NCBI GenBank assembly: GCA_947164955.1 | Contig: CAMUYT010000005.1 | Span: 1-43,504 of the forward strand | Source: an uncultured Bacteroidales bacterium | GTDB taxonomy: Bacteria > Bacteroidota > Bacteroidia > Bacteroidales > F082 | Length of the DNA stretch: 43,504 bases | Reading direction: 5' to 3' | Part shown: one piece after another, positions 6,643 to 14,094 of the stretch | How the letters are laid out: every line of letters begins with the position of its first letter | How positions within the stretch are numbered: the stretch's first letter is position 1 | Translations under genes and position numbers: made by a program | The notes under the pieces: generated by a model | What the model saw: only the letters and a program-made list of their open reading frames with translations | Told to the model about the DNA's origin: nothing | Database searches by the model: none

Positions 6643-7761
6643 TTAGCCAAAAATCGTTTCGACAATTTTTCGAGCATTCGCCTCATTATCATAAAGATGT
6701 CGCATCTGCACATCCCGATCCTCAACGTCATCCTCTGTGAAGTCTTCTTCCATCAGCCGTTTTATTTCAGCAATCATCCGCACGGGTTCATCAGCCACTA
6801 TGCAGAGTTTGTCTAACGAAGTGCCTTTCACCATATCCGAATTGACCAAACAAAAACGCCCATTATAAAGTGCATTCAACAGCTTAAGCTTTAACCCTGT
6901 AGGTTGCTGCGTCACCAAAACATTCACCTGCGCCTGTCGTAGCAGGTCGATCATCTCGGCATCATCTGGGTTGGCCAGCAAAGTCACGTTGGGAAACCTA
7001 TCGGCCAGTTTTTGCAACTTGTCGGATGGATTCAGACCTGAGACGACACAATGTAAATCCAGCTCAGAAAAGACATTCTCTATCAGCCACTTGGCAGCAT
7101 CTTCATTTTCGCGAACGGAAAGGTTGCCGTGATAGAGCACATAGTCTCCCCTACCCGTCTCTGAACACACCGAGTCGGCAGCACTGAAGCCTGGAACGAG
7201 CACCACATTTCCATACTTATTTGAAAAATAATCTGCGTCCTTCTGCGATATGGCAAACACACAAACCGCACTTTTCAACACAGGCTCGTAACGTTTGAGT
7301 TTCCTAGCCTCAATGAGGTAAAACAATTTCTTCCAACCCCATCGTTCCGAATCGCCCAAGCCTTTGTAATAGTCATGCTCCACATTATGGGCACGAACAT
7401 AAATTCTTCTGTTTTTCAATCTTTTATCAAGCAAGACGGCAGTCGTATGCAAACCTTCGCAAAGAATGGGATAATCGTCTTTCAACAGATCCCTGACCAA
7501 GGCTTCCGACCTTCTTGAATTGATGATAAACGGCAGAAGGCTAAACTGTCTTACAAAGGAAGTATCTCGTTTATAATACTTTACATCATAGCAACGTTTC
7601 AAAACGTCTTGCTCGCCCCGACCATATTCAAAGCAATGCAGATGCACCTTGACTCCCGCCTCAATCAAAGCCTTGACACGATAAAAAACATCGATGACCC
7701 CACCGTAATTAGCTGGATATGGTACATCAAAAGAAACAATATGTAAGTGATTCTCAGTCAT
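6643..7761 (-). CDS. Glycosyltransferase, GT4-like
   Basis: 372 residues with a GT-B layout. The N-terminal domain starts LHIVSFDVPYPANYGGVIDVFYRVKAL, the usual nucleotide-free acceptor half with a Gly-rich loop. IYVRAHNVEHDYYKGL and a linker (VVLVPGFSA) follow. The C-terminal half has YVLYHGNLSVREN and a late GLKLKLLNALYNGRFCLVNS, where GT4 enzymes bind the nucleotide sugar. It probably transfers a sugar during surface glycan assembly on the cytoplasmic face. It overlaps the upstream glycosyltransferase by 8 bp, so the two form an operon. Donor and acceptor are unknown. Confidence 0.85.
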   Translation of the reverse strand: MTENHLHIVSFDVPYPANYGGVIDVFYRVKALIEAGVKVHLHCFEYGRGEQDVLKRCYDVKYYKRDTSFVRQFSLLPFIINSRRSEALVRDLLKDDYPILCEGLHTTAVLLDKRLKNRRIYVRAHNVEHDYYKGLGDSERWGWKKLFYLIEARKLKRYEPVLKSAVCVFAISQKDADYFSNKYGNVVLVPGFSAADSVCSETGRGDYVLYHGNLSVRENEDAAKWLIENVFSELDLHCVVSGLNPSDKLQKLADRFPNVTLLANPDDAEMIDLLRQAQVNVLVTQQPTGLKLKLLNALYNGRFCLVNSDMVKGTSLDKLCIVADEPVRMIAEIKRLMEEDFTEDDVEDRDVQMRHLYDNEANARKIVETIFG

Positions 7762-8869
7762 AATGATGGTAAATCTCTAGCAATTTTTGTTCTTCGTTTT
7801 CCCAACACAAATCCTGTGCCGCAAGAACCAAATTCCGCTTCCAATGTTCATGCCGTTCTACATCCGACAAGGCATCGCTGATGGTCGCAGCAATGGTTTC
7901 CGGTTCATGATTCTCAATAAACATTCCCAAATCGTATTGCCGTATAATTTTCTCAATCTCAGTCAAATGCGAAGCAACAATAGGCACCCCAGCTTGAATG
8001 AAATCGAACAATTTGTTAGGTAGGCTGAATCGGTAATTCAAATTCGTGTCTTTGTCGAGGCAGAATCCCAACTCGGCCAATTGCGTATAGGCCATCATCT
8101 GCTGATAAGGCATCCTTGGAAAGAAACGGATACGGTCGGCAATGTGCAGTTCCTCAACCATTTGCTTCAATATCGGGAGCACATCTCCCCCACCGATGAC
8201 CATCAGAAAACAATTGTCCAAATGCTGCATTGCCTGCACCAATTCCTCAGCCCCACGCTGGATGTTGATGCCCGACCCTTGCAAGATCAACAGGTGTTTG
8301 TCGGTGGGTAAGCCCAAAGCCAATTTATCGCCTTTTGGAGGCAAGGCTTTTCGCGATGGTATATTCCTGATTACATGACATTTGACACCATATTTCTCGC
8401 GAAACAACTCGGCAATCGAATCACAAACCGTTATCATTTCAGGCAATTTAGGTACCACAAAACCCTCAATCCGTTTCCACACTTTTTGCACCTTCGGTCG
8501 ATTGACCAACTCTGGAGTCTCGGTGAAATATTCATGGCTGTCGAAAATCATCCTAACGCCCTTCAATCGTGAGATGAAATACGTGGGCAAAACCGTATCC
8601 AAGTCATTGGAAAGCAAAAGATTGGCACGATGGAGCAAGAGAAAGAAAAACAAACGGATGTTGTATTCGGCATAAAACAATGGACCTTTCTCAAAAAGCA
8701 ACTTCATTCGATGCGCAGCATAAGGTCGGTCGTCCATCGGAGGGCTTTTCCTTTGCTTTCGACCCACCAAAAGAACCTCGTAACCAGCCTTTTGCAAAGC
8801 CAGACACGACTTGTTGACCCGTTGGTCAGTAACCAAATCATTGATAACCGATACGATAGCGCGTTTCAT
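7754..8869 (-). CDS. Glycosyltransferase, GT4-like
   Basis: 371 residues from the chosen start. The track begins 28 codons earlier, but that extension runs through the promoter region and into the divergent murB start, while MKRAIVSVINDLVTDQRVNK is a typical GT4 opening. Further features are DSHEYFTETPEL, VIRNIPSRK, LLILQGSGINIQRG, and FSLPNKLFDFIQAGVPIVAS, with the last marking the nucleotide-sugar site. It is first in a two-gene operon with the next glycosyltransferase. The only promoter-like box lies just 4 nt before the ATG, so the transcript may be leaderless. Confidence 0.87.
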   Translation of the reverse strand: MKRAIVSVINDLVTDQRVNKSCLALQKAGYEVLLVGRKQRKSPPMDDRPYAAHRMKLLFEKGPLFYAEYNIRLFFFLLLHRANLLLSNDLDTVLPTYFISRLKGVRMIFDSHEYFTETPELVNRPKVQKVWKRIEGFVVPKLPEMITVCDSIAELFREKYGVKCHVIRNIPSRKALPPKGDKLALGLPTDKHLLILQGSGINIQRGAEELVQAMQHLDNCFLMVIGGGDVLPILKQMVEELHIADRIRFFPRMPYQQMMAYTQLAELGFCLDKDTNLNYRFSLPNKLFDFIQAGVPIVASHLTEIEKIIRQYDLGMFIENHEPETIAATISDALSDVERHEHWKRNLVLAAQDLCWENEEQKLLEIYHHYD

Positions 8870-8873
8870 GGGA

Positions 8874-8881
8874 CAAAGATA
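8874..8881 (-). promoter_or_regulatory. -7 box almost touching the glycosyltransferase ATG
   Basis: TATCTTTG on the minus strand, then four bases, then ATG. It fits TAnnTTTG exactly. Transcription would start at or next to the start codon. Confidence 0.55.
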
Positions 8882-8923
8882 CGAAGTTTTACAATGAAAC
8901 GACGATATTTGCCATCTATTGTG

Positions 8924-8931
8924 TATTTTTG
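8924..8931 (+). promoter_or_regulatory. -7 box almost touching the murB ATG
   Basis: TATTTTTG, then five C bases, then the murB ATG. It is a divergent partner of the box before the glycosyltransferase and has the same unusually short spacing. Confidence 0.55.
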
Positions 8932-8936
8932 CCCCC

Positions 8937-9977
8937 ATGAAAACCAACGTCAACCTACGACCTTACAATAGTTTCGGCTTCAGCGCCGTAGCGAAATATT
9001 TCATTGAAATCAATGATATTCAACAGCTTGAAGAATTGATTCAAAACGACATTTTCAAGAACGAAAAGCACCTGATCTTGAGCGGAGGCAACAACGTGTT
9101 GTTCCAAAACGACTTTTTCGACGGTCTCGTTGTGTACATCAACACGAGAGGCATCGAAACCATTCAAGACAATGATAACGAAGTCATTGTCCGCGCACAA
9201 GCAGGCGAGGATTGGCCTGATTTCGTGCGGTATACAGTCGAGAATGGTTGGCATGGATTGGAGAATCTCGCCAATATTCCAGGGAAAGTAGGTGCCGCTC
9301 CCGTCCAAAACATCGGTGCCTACGGCATGGAACTGAAAGACAATTTCTTAAAATGTGAGACCATTGAAACTGCCACAGGAGGGAAACGGGTGTTTTCGAA
9401 AACGGAATGCCGATTCGGCTACCGAGAAAGCGTCTTCAAAAAAGAGCTGAAAGGGCATTACATCATCACTTCCGTGGACTTCAAATTGAAGAAAAACGCC
9501 TCCCTCCACCTCGAATATGGCAACATCAAAACCTATCTGGAGCAAAACGGTATCGAAAACCCGACCTTACTACAGCTCCATGATGCCATCTGCGCCATCC
9601 GCGATGCCAAATTGCCCGATGTGAAGCGAATTGGCAGCGCTGGCAGTTTCTTCAAGAACCCGGTCATTGAAAGGATGCAATTCGAAGCTTTGCAAAAAAA
9701 TTATCCAAACCTTCCTCATTACGACGAACCCAACGGCAAGGTGAAAGTGCCAGCAGGCTGGTTGATTGAACATTGCGGCCCTACGACTGGCTCTGATACC
9801 CCAAGTTGGAAAGGCTGGCGCGATGAACATGTAGGTGTCTACGAAAAGCAGGCACTCGTGCTTGTTCATTACGGCAAAGGCAAAGGCCACGACATCGCGA
9901 AACTGGCAGAGAGAATCCAAGCCTCTGTGAAAGCAAAATTCGACATAAATATTTCTCCGGAAGTAGTTTATATATAA
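8937..9977 (+). CDS. murB: UDP-N-acetylmuramate dehydrogenase MurB
   Basis: 346-residue FAD enzyme that reduces UDP-N-acetylenolpyruvoylglucosamine to UDP-MurNAc with NADPH, in cytosolic peptidoglycan precursor synthesis. The length and insertions fit the E. coli-like (type I) MurB. The FAD-binding segment LILSGGNNVLF (near residue 40), GLENLANIPGKVGAAPVQNIGAYG, the catalytic Ser within GSAGSFFKNP (near 230) and the C-terminal SPEVVYI with the catalytic Glu are all present. The track's upstream Met lies in the promoter box, so MKTNVNLRPYNSFG is the preferred start. It is divergent from a glycosyltransferase and converges on pyrD. Confidence 0.97.
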   Translation: MKTNVNLRPYNSFGFSAVAKYFIEINDIQQLEELIQNDIFKNEKHLILSGGNNVLFQNDFFDGLVVYINTRGIETIQDNDNEVIVRAQAGEDWPDFVRYTVENGWHGLENLANIPGKVGAAPVQNIGAYGMELKDNFLKCETIETATGGKRVFSKTECRFGYRESVFKKELKGHYIITSVDFKLKKNASLHLEYGNIKTYLEQNGIENPTLLQLHDAICAIRDAKLPDVKRIGSAGSFFKNPVIERMQFEALQKNYPNLPHYDEPNGKVKVPAGWLIEHCGPTTGSDTPSWKGWRDEHVGVYEKQALVLVHYGKGKGHDIAKLAERIQASVKAKFDINISPEVVYI

Positions 9978-10003
9978 ATATTTACAATGCCAAAACAAAA
10001 ACA

Positions 10004-10032
10004 GTAATGACAATTACGGTAATGGCCATTAC
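10004..10032. repeat. Palindromic cluster between murB and pyrD
   Basis: A perfect 14-base palindrome GTAATGGCCATTAC follows a GTAAT-gaca-ATTAC inverted pair. It fills the short gap between two convergent genes and ends one base before the pyrD stop. It could act as a weak two-way terminator or a protein site. No T-run is present. Confidence 0.5.
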
Positions 10033-10033
10033 T

Positions 10034-10948
10034 TTAGCATTCTAGAGCCCCAATTAAATCTGTAACTTTTTGAAAACCAAATCGTTCACAATAATCAGTT
10101 ATTCCGACAGCAACCTTCGCAGAAACTGCCGGATCGATGAAATTGGCCGTGCCAATTTCGATAGCGGAGGCACCTGCAAGCATGAACTCAACGGCGTCCG
10201 TAGCATTGGAAATGCCGCCCAAGCCGACTACTGGTATCTTTACTGCCTTGGAAACCTGCCACACCATACGCAAGGCAACTGGTTTTACACAAGCTCCTGA
10301 AAGTCCACCTGTAATAACGCTCAATTTCGGTTTACGCTTCTCTGCATCGATGGCCATCCCCATCAGTGTGTTGATGAGCGACACCGAATCGGCGCCAGCG
10401 GCCTCGGCTGCCAAGGCAATCTCGGCGATGTTGGTCACATTGGGCGACAGCTTGACCATCAAGTGTTTGTGATATACCTTGCGCACTTCAGAAACGACTT
10501 GTGAGATGCCCGTGGTGGTCACGCCAAACGCCATGCCGCCTTGTTTCACATTGGGGCAGGAGACATTCAACTCAATGGCCGGAATCTTTTCCAACTCGCT
10601 CACCATCTCAGCGCCTTGCACATAATCCTCCAAAGTAGAGCCCGAGAGGTTAAGCAACACGTTGGTATCGAAGTCCTTGATGCGAGGATAAATCGTGTCG
10701 ATAAAGTACTGGACGCCTTTGTTTTGCAACCCAACGCAGTTCAACATGCCCGAAGGCGTCTCCGCCATGCGAGGATAAGGATTGCCCTCACGCGCATGCA
10801 ACGTGGTACCTTTCACGATGATGCCGCCCAGTTGGGCCAAATCGACAAAATCGGTGTATTCTTCGCCATAACCAAACGTACCCGAAGCTGTCATCACGGG
10901 GTTGCGCAGCACTAAGCCACGACCCAAATCTATCGTTGTGTTCACCAT
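10034..10948 (-). CDS. pyrD: Dihydroorotate dehydrogenase B, catalytic subunit
   Basis: 304-residue FMN enzyme oxidising dihydroorotate to orotate in pyrimidine synthesis. It is class 1B, which works as a heterotetramer with PyrK and passes electrons to NAD+. Seen here are [12 protein letters not shown] near the N-terminus, the FMN/substrate loop [14 protein letters not shown] with the class-1 catalytic Cys (SCPN), VKLSPN, SLINT, and the phosphate-binding [26 protein letters not shown]. It overlaps pyrK by 7 bp as the distal gene of the pair. Confidence 0.97.
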   Translation of the reverse strand: MVNTTIDLGRGLVLRNPVMTASGTFGYGEEYTDFVDLAQLGGIIVKGTTLHAREGNPYPRMAETPSGMLNCVGLQNKGVQYFIDTIYPRIKDFDTNVLLNLSGSTLEDYVQGAEMVSELEKIPAIELNVSCPNVKQGGMAFGVTTTGISQVVSEVRKVYHKHLMVKLSPNVTNIAEIALAAEAAGADSVSLINTLMGMAIDAEKRKPKLSVITGGLSGACVKPVALRMVWQVSKAVKIPVVGLGGISNATDAVEFMLAGASAIEIGTANFIDPAVSAKVAVGITDYCERFGFQKVTDLIGALEC

Positions 10949-11703
10949 TTCAACCTCCTTGTGTTAAATACTGGACCTTCCTTGCAGACACATACATGAC
11001 CCTCAACCGTATCCTCGACGCAACAGAGGCAAGCGCCCAAACCACAAGCCATCAGATTCTCGAGCGAAACCTCGCACCATGTGCCTTTTGAAGCCGCAAG
11101 CTTCGCCACGGCTTTCATCATCGGCTTGGGACCACAGACATAGATTCTGTCAAAACCATCCCTTTGCCACACTGAATGCATCGTCACGAAACCTTTCTCC
11201 CCAAGAGATCCATCTTCAGTAGTCACAAATGTTTGGCCAAATTGTTGGTAACCAGCCAAACGAATCAAGTCGGATTTCATCTTTCCACCCAAAAGCATAG
11301 TTGGCTTTATTCCTTTCTCGCTCAACACTTTGGCAAAATAGAACAAGGGGGCGATGCCGATGCCGCCCCCAACGAGCAACACCTTATCGTTCTTTTCGGG
11401 AATGGTAAAGCCATTGCCCAAAGGAAGTACCATGTTGATAACGTCGTCCACTTCGGCTGCAGCGAGATGCCTTGTGCCCTCGCCAACCTGCTGTACAAGC
11501 AACGTTATTTCATTCTGTTGCAAATCCACATCGTGGATGGAAATAGGACGACGTAGGTAGGTGCTCGGCGAGCCATCAACACGCACTTGAACAAACTGGC
11601 CAGGGTTGATGCTAGGCAAAGCATGCTTTGCGCGTAGCCGAAGCATCACGGAACGCCCGAAGTCTTGTTTTTCGACGAGTCTAAAGTCTGTAATCTGCTT
11701 CAT
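10942..11703 (-). CDS. pyrK: Dihydroorotate dehydrogenase B, electron transfer subunit
   Basis: 253-residue iron-sulfur flavoprotein partner of PyrD. It has an FAD-binding ferredoxin-reductase fold: [12 protein letters not shown] binds FAD, and [17 protein letters not shown] starts the NAD-binding half. A C-terminal [2Fe-2S] site has the Cys pattern [12 protein letters not shown]...CVCKEGPVF. Electrons from dihydroorotate pass through FMN, the 2Fe-2S cluster and FAD to NAD+. It is the first gene of the pyrKD operon, with its promoter placed directly after the upstream gene's terminator. Confidence 0.96.
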   Translation of the reverse strand: MKQITDFRLVEKQDFGRSVMLRLRAKHALPSINPGQFVQVRVDGSPSTYLRRPISIHDVDLQQNEITLLVQQVGEGTRHLAAAEVDDVINMVLPLGNGFTIPEKNDKVLLVGGGIGIAPLFYFAKVLSEKGIKPTMLLGGKMKSDLIRLAGYQQFGQTFVTTEDGSLGEKGFVTMHSVWQRDGFDRIYVCGPKPMMKAVAKLAASKGTWCEVSLENLMACGLGACLCCVEDTVEGHVCVCKEGPVFNTRRLKW

Positions 11704-11723
11704 TTCGGTTCAATTTGATGCCA

Positions 11724-11731
11724 CAAAGATA
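11724..11731 (-). promoter_or_regulatory. -7 promoter box for pyrKD
   Basis: TATCTTTG on the minus strand, 20 nt before the pyrK ATG. It begins one base after the T-run of the upstream terminator, so its -33 region lies within that hairpin. Confidence 0.65.
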
Positions 11732-11732
11732 C

Positions 11733-11756
11733 AAAAAAAGCCGCATAACGCGGCTT
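11733..11756 (-). terminator. Intrinsic terminator of the DUF5606 gene
   Basis: On the minus strand: AAGCCGC, a five-base loop, GCGGCTT, then a run of T. It lies 22 nt after the DUF5606 stop. Confidence 0.88.
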
Positions 11757-11778
11757 CCTCTCCATGTAACCTTTAAAA

Positions 11779-12228
11779 TCATTCTTCTTTTGTTTCAGGT
11801 TGATCCTCAGCGCCTCCAGCTTGGGGCTTTTCTTCCTCAACGGTGAAATCGAGTAAGCCCTTGTCGTTCAGCATTTGATACCACTGGAAAACTTTCCTCA
11901 TATCAGAAGGATAAACAGCATCCTCGTCATAATCGGGCATTACAAAGGCGAACTTCTCACGCAATTGGTCGGGCGCGGCTTTCTTCCAATCAAAGTCAAC
12001 CTTGTCGCCCATCTTCTCGTGAATCATCATAAAAACTTCCTTCAATGGACGGTCTTCATCGGTAGAGAAAATGGAAATCTCTTCAAGAGAGCTCATTCTG
12101 TCGCGGGCAAAAGCAGGAACGCACTTGCCATCGATAACCGATTCAACGATTATTCTTCCAACGGCCTGAGACTTAACAATATAAAGTCCAGGTTTGCCTG
12201 ATATTGATACAATCTTACTTAAATCCAT
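11779..12228 (-). CDS. DUF5606-family protein
   Basis: 149-residue soluble protein from the MDLSKIVSISGKPGLY start; the track adds two codons from a TTG. This small family is conserved across Bacteroidota and has no assigned biochemical role. Family-like stretches include KPGLYIVKSQAVGRIIVESV, SSLEEISIFSTDEDRPLKEVF and MRKVFQWYQMLNDKGLLDF. The C-terminal 20 residues are acidic and low-complexity (EEEKPQ...TKEE). There is no signal peptide or membrane segment, so it is probably cytosolic. It is monocistronic, with its own promoter box and terminator. Confidence 0.88.
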   Translation of the reverse strand: MDLSKIVSISGKPGLYIVKSQAVGRIIVESVIDGKCVPAFARDRMSSLEEISIFSTDEDRPLKEVFMMIHEKMGDKVDFDWKKAAPDQLREKFAFVMPDYDEDAVYPSDMRKVFQWYQMLNDKGLLDFTVEEEKPQAGGAEDQPETKEE

Positions 12229-12265
12229 AGTCAAAAATGTTGTTGTTAGTTTTCTAAAGTGGCTG

Positions 12266-12273
12266 CAAAAATA
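12266..12273 (-). promoter_or_regulatory. -7 promoter box for the DUF5606 gene
   Basis: TATTTTTG on the minus strand, followed by GCAGCC, about 37 nt before the ATG. It is a clear match to TAnnTTTG. Confidence 0.6.
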
Positions 12274-12352
12274 GGAAAAAGATTGAAACGATGATTTATT
12301 GAAAGACGATTTGTTGGAAATAATAAACTAATCATCTAATTTTCAACACATT

Positions 12353-13300
12353 TCAATACTCCAGTCTGATTTCATCCACCCACAGCACATTGTCCAAAGC
12401 TCCGATGAAAGCGCCTTGACTACCAGAAGTTATCATCATAATGGCATGAGTGACAGGACAATTAGCCTCCGCCCAAGACTCTTCTTGAATAACCTTCCGC
12501 TTCCCTTTACTGTTGACGGCATACATCGACCTCTCACCCGTAATCAAATCCATATAAGGCTGGTAACCAGCCGACTTTCGCGCATCGCCATAAATGACCG
12601 GCACTCGGAAATCGTATACCCAGCCATCGGAGCTTTTTGTGATATGATAGACTGCAGTGCCGACCCGTTTGGCGTGAACGTTGCCTTTCTCATCCTCCCA
12701 ACGATATTGCAAAACAAATAGAATCTCAGCTGGGTCGTAGCCTTCAAACTCGGTAGTACGGAATGTGGTGCCCTTCACCAATTTTCCAGTATTTGGAATA
12801 AAAGATTTATAATTGAGCACCAATGCTTTAGGTTGTTTTGTAAAGGGCAAGCCCCAGTCCATGAATCCGTATGGGGCACTCACCCCCGTGATCGGTTCAA
12901 ACATTTTGCCCCAATAAATGGAACCAGCCGCCAACACTTTGATATTCACCAATCCAACCACTTTGCATGAAGCATATTGTGTGGCAAGTTTGGCGCATCG
13001 TCCCGTAGGGCCGCGGTCGGGCGTAACGTTGGTGCTGGTCTTCACGACACCCGCCACCTTAGCATAGGCATTAGAGGATGCCCATATGGTTTTTGAATAG
13101 TCATAAGCGAGATTGCCGCGCAGTGTATCAGTCGGGCCAACGACATATAAAGTCCTTTCGTTACCACCAAGAATCTGAGACTCGGTTATATAGCGGACGG
13201 CCCACTGCTCGAAATCGCCAAAAGGCACTTTCTCGTAGCGCTGGGAGAAAGCCGTCAAGGCGGACAGCACAACGAATATAGTCATTTGAATTTTCGCCAT
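12353..13300 (-). CDS. Secreted PCMD-domain protein
   Basis: 315 residues. A short signal peptide (hydrophobic IFVVLSALTAF, then SQ) precedes a putative carbohydrate-metabolism domain (PCMD). Its marks are FEQWAVRY near the start, a central TNVTPDRGPTGRCAKLAT, and the closing LDNVLWVDEIRLEY. PCMD proteins are usually surface or periplasmic proteins of Bacteroidota with a carbohydrate-binding-like beta fold. It is the last gene of the steroid-reductase-like operon. The first ATG overlaps the SDR by 19 bp; a second ATG five codons in forms an exact ATGA overlap with the SDR stop. Why a surface domain travels with redox enzymes is unknown. Confidence 0.85.
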   Translation of the reverse strand: MAKIQMTIFVVLSALTAFSQRYEKVPFGDFEQWAVRYITESQILGGNERTLYVVGPTDTLRGNLAYDYSKTIWASSNAYAKVAGVVKTSTNVTPDRGPTGRCAKLATQYASCKVVGLVNIKVLAAGSIYWGKMFEPITGVSAPYGFMDWGLPFTKQPKALVLNYKSFIPNTGKLVKGTTFRTTEFEGYDPAEILFVLQYRWEDEKGNVHAKRVGTAVYHITKSSDGWVYDFRVPVIYGDARKSAGYQPYMDLITGERSMYAVNSKGKRKVIQEESWAEANCPVTHAIMMITSGSQGAFIGALDNVLWVDEIRLEY

Positions 13301-14094
13301 ATCCTATCAACTAATCCATGGGGTAAAATGGCAACCAGAGGAGGCAGATACACATTCATGAATCCCGGTTTCACAACACGTTTCTTACGCATCATGCCCT
13401 TCAAGGCCTTCCGTACCAACCATTGCGGTGTTCCAATCAGCCCAATTTTAATACCAGCACGCAATAGATTGGGTTTCAATTTATAAAGTGGTGTCGCAAT
13501 AGCTCCTGGACATACCGTAGTGACGCCGACGCCATAAGGCCGCATCTCGAAATAGAGCGATTTGCCGAAGCTTTTCAGGTAGGCTTTTGTGGCCGCATAA
13601 ATCGTGATGCCCGGACAAGGCAATTGGGCTGCCATCGATGACATATTAATAAGGTGTCCGTAACCGCGTCGTTTCATCTCCTCACCGAAAAGGATGCTCA
13701 TCCGCGTCGGGGCAAAGGTATGCAATCGCATCATCGTCAAGGCTTTGGCCTCATTTTCAGGTGTCAGTTCCTCAAAGAAAAACATGCCTGCATTGTTGAC
13801 GAGGATGTCGATTTGCAAATGTTCGTTTTGACAGTAGGCAAACAATTCATCAGCGGAACGATCCTGAGCCAAATCCTGAAAACGGGTTTTCACTTGAATA
13901 CCATCACGTTTTAGTGCTTCGGAGGCTTTCAGCAATTCATTTTCTTGATTGCTGACCAACAACAAGTTGCAGCCCATTACTGCCAGCTGTCGCGCATACT
14001 CCAAGCCCATGCCCGAGCTTCCGCCCGTGACGAGCACCCGTGGTTGATGTCCATGCGTCTCAATAAACCGTTGCATCCATTTCTTTCCGTTCAT
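13282..14094 (-). CDS. Short-chain dehydrogenase/reductase (candidate hydroxysteroid dehydrogenase)
   Basis: 270 residues from an ATG that overlaps the preceding stop as ATGA; the track's 41-residue extension lies inside the upstream gene and is rejected. Classical SDR motifs are TGGSSGMG (23-30, NADP(H) binding), NNAG (100-103), the catalytic Ser in NMSS (about 152), and YAATK (Tyr166, Lys170). PGAIATP follows. The C-terminus is basic with a hydrophobic PPLVAILPHGLVDRI stretch that may bind a membrane or a lipid substrate, as in 17-beta-HSD12/DltE-like members. The operon context suggests a steroid or bile-acid 3-keto/3-hydroxy conversion; that is inference. Confidence 0.9.
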   Translation of the reverse strand: MNGKKWMQRFIETHGHQPRVLVTGGSSGMGLEYARQLAVMGCNLLLVSNQENELLKASEALKRDGIQVKTRFQDLAQDRSADELFAYCQNEHLQIDILVNNAGMFFFEELTPENEAKALTMMRLHTFAPTRMSILFGEEMKRRGYGHLINMSSMAAQLPCPGITIYAATKAYLKSFGKSLYFEMRPYGVGVTTVCPGAIATPLYKLKPNLLRAGIKIGLIGTPQWLVRKALKGMMRKKRVVKPGFMNVYLPPLVAILPHGLVDRIWRKFK

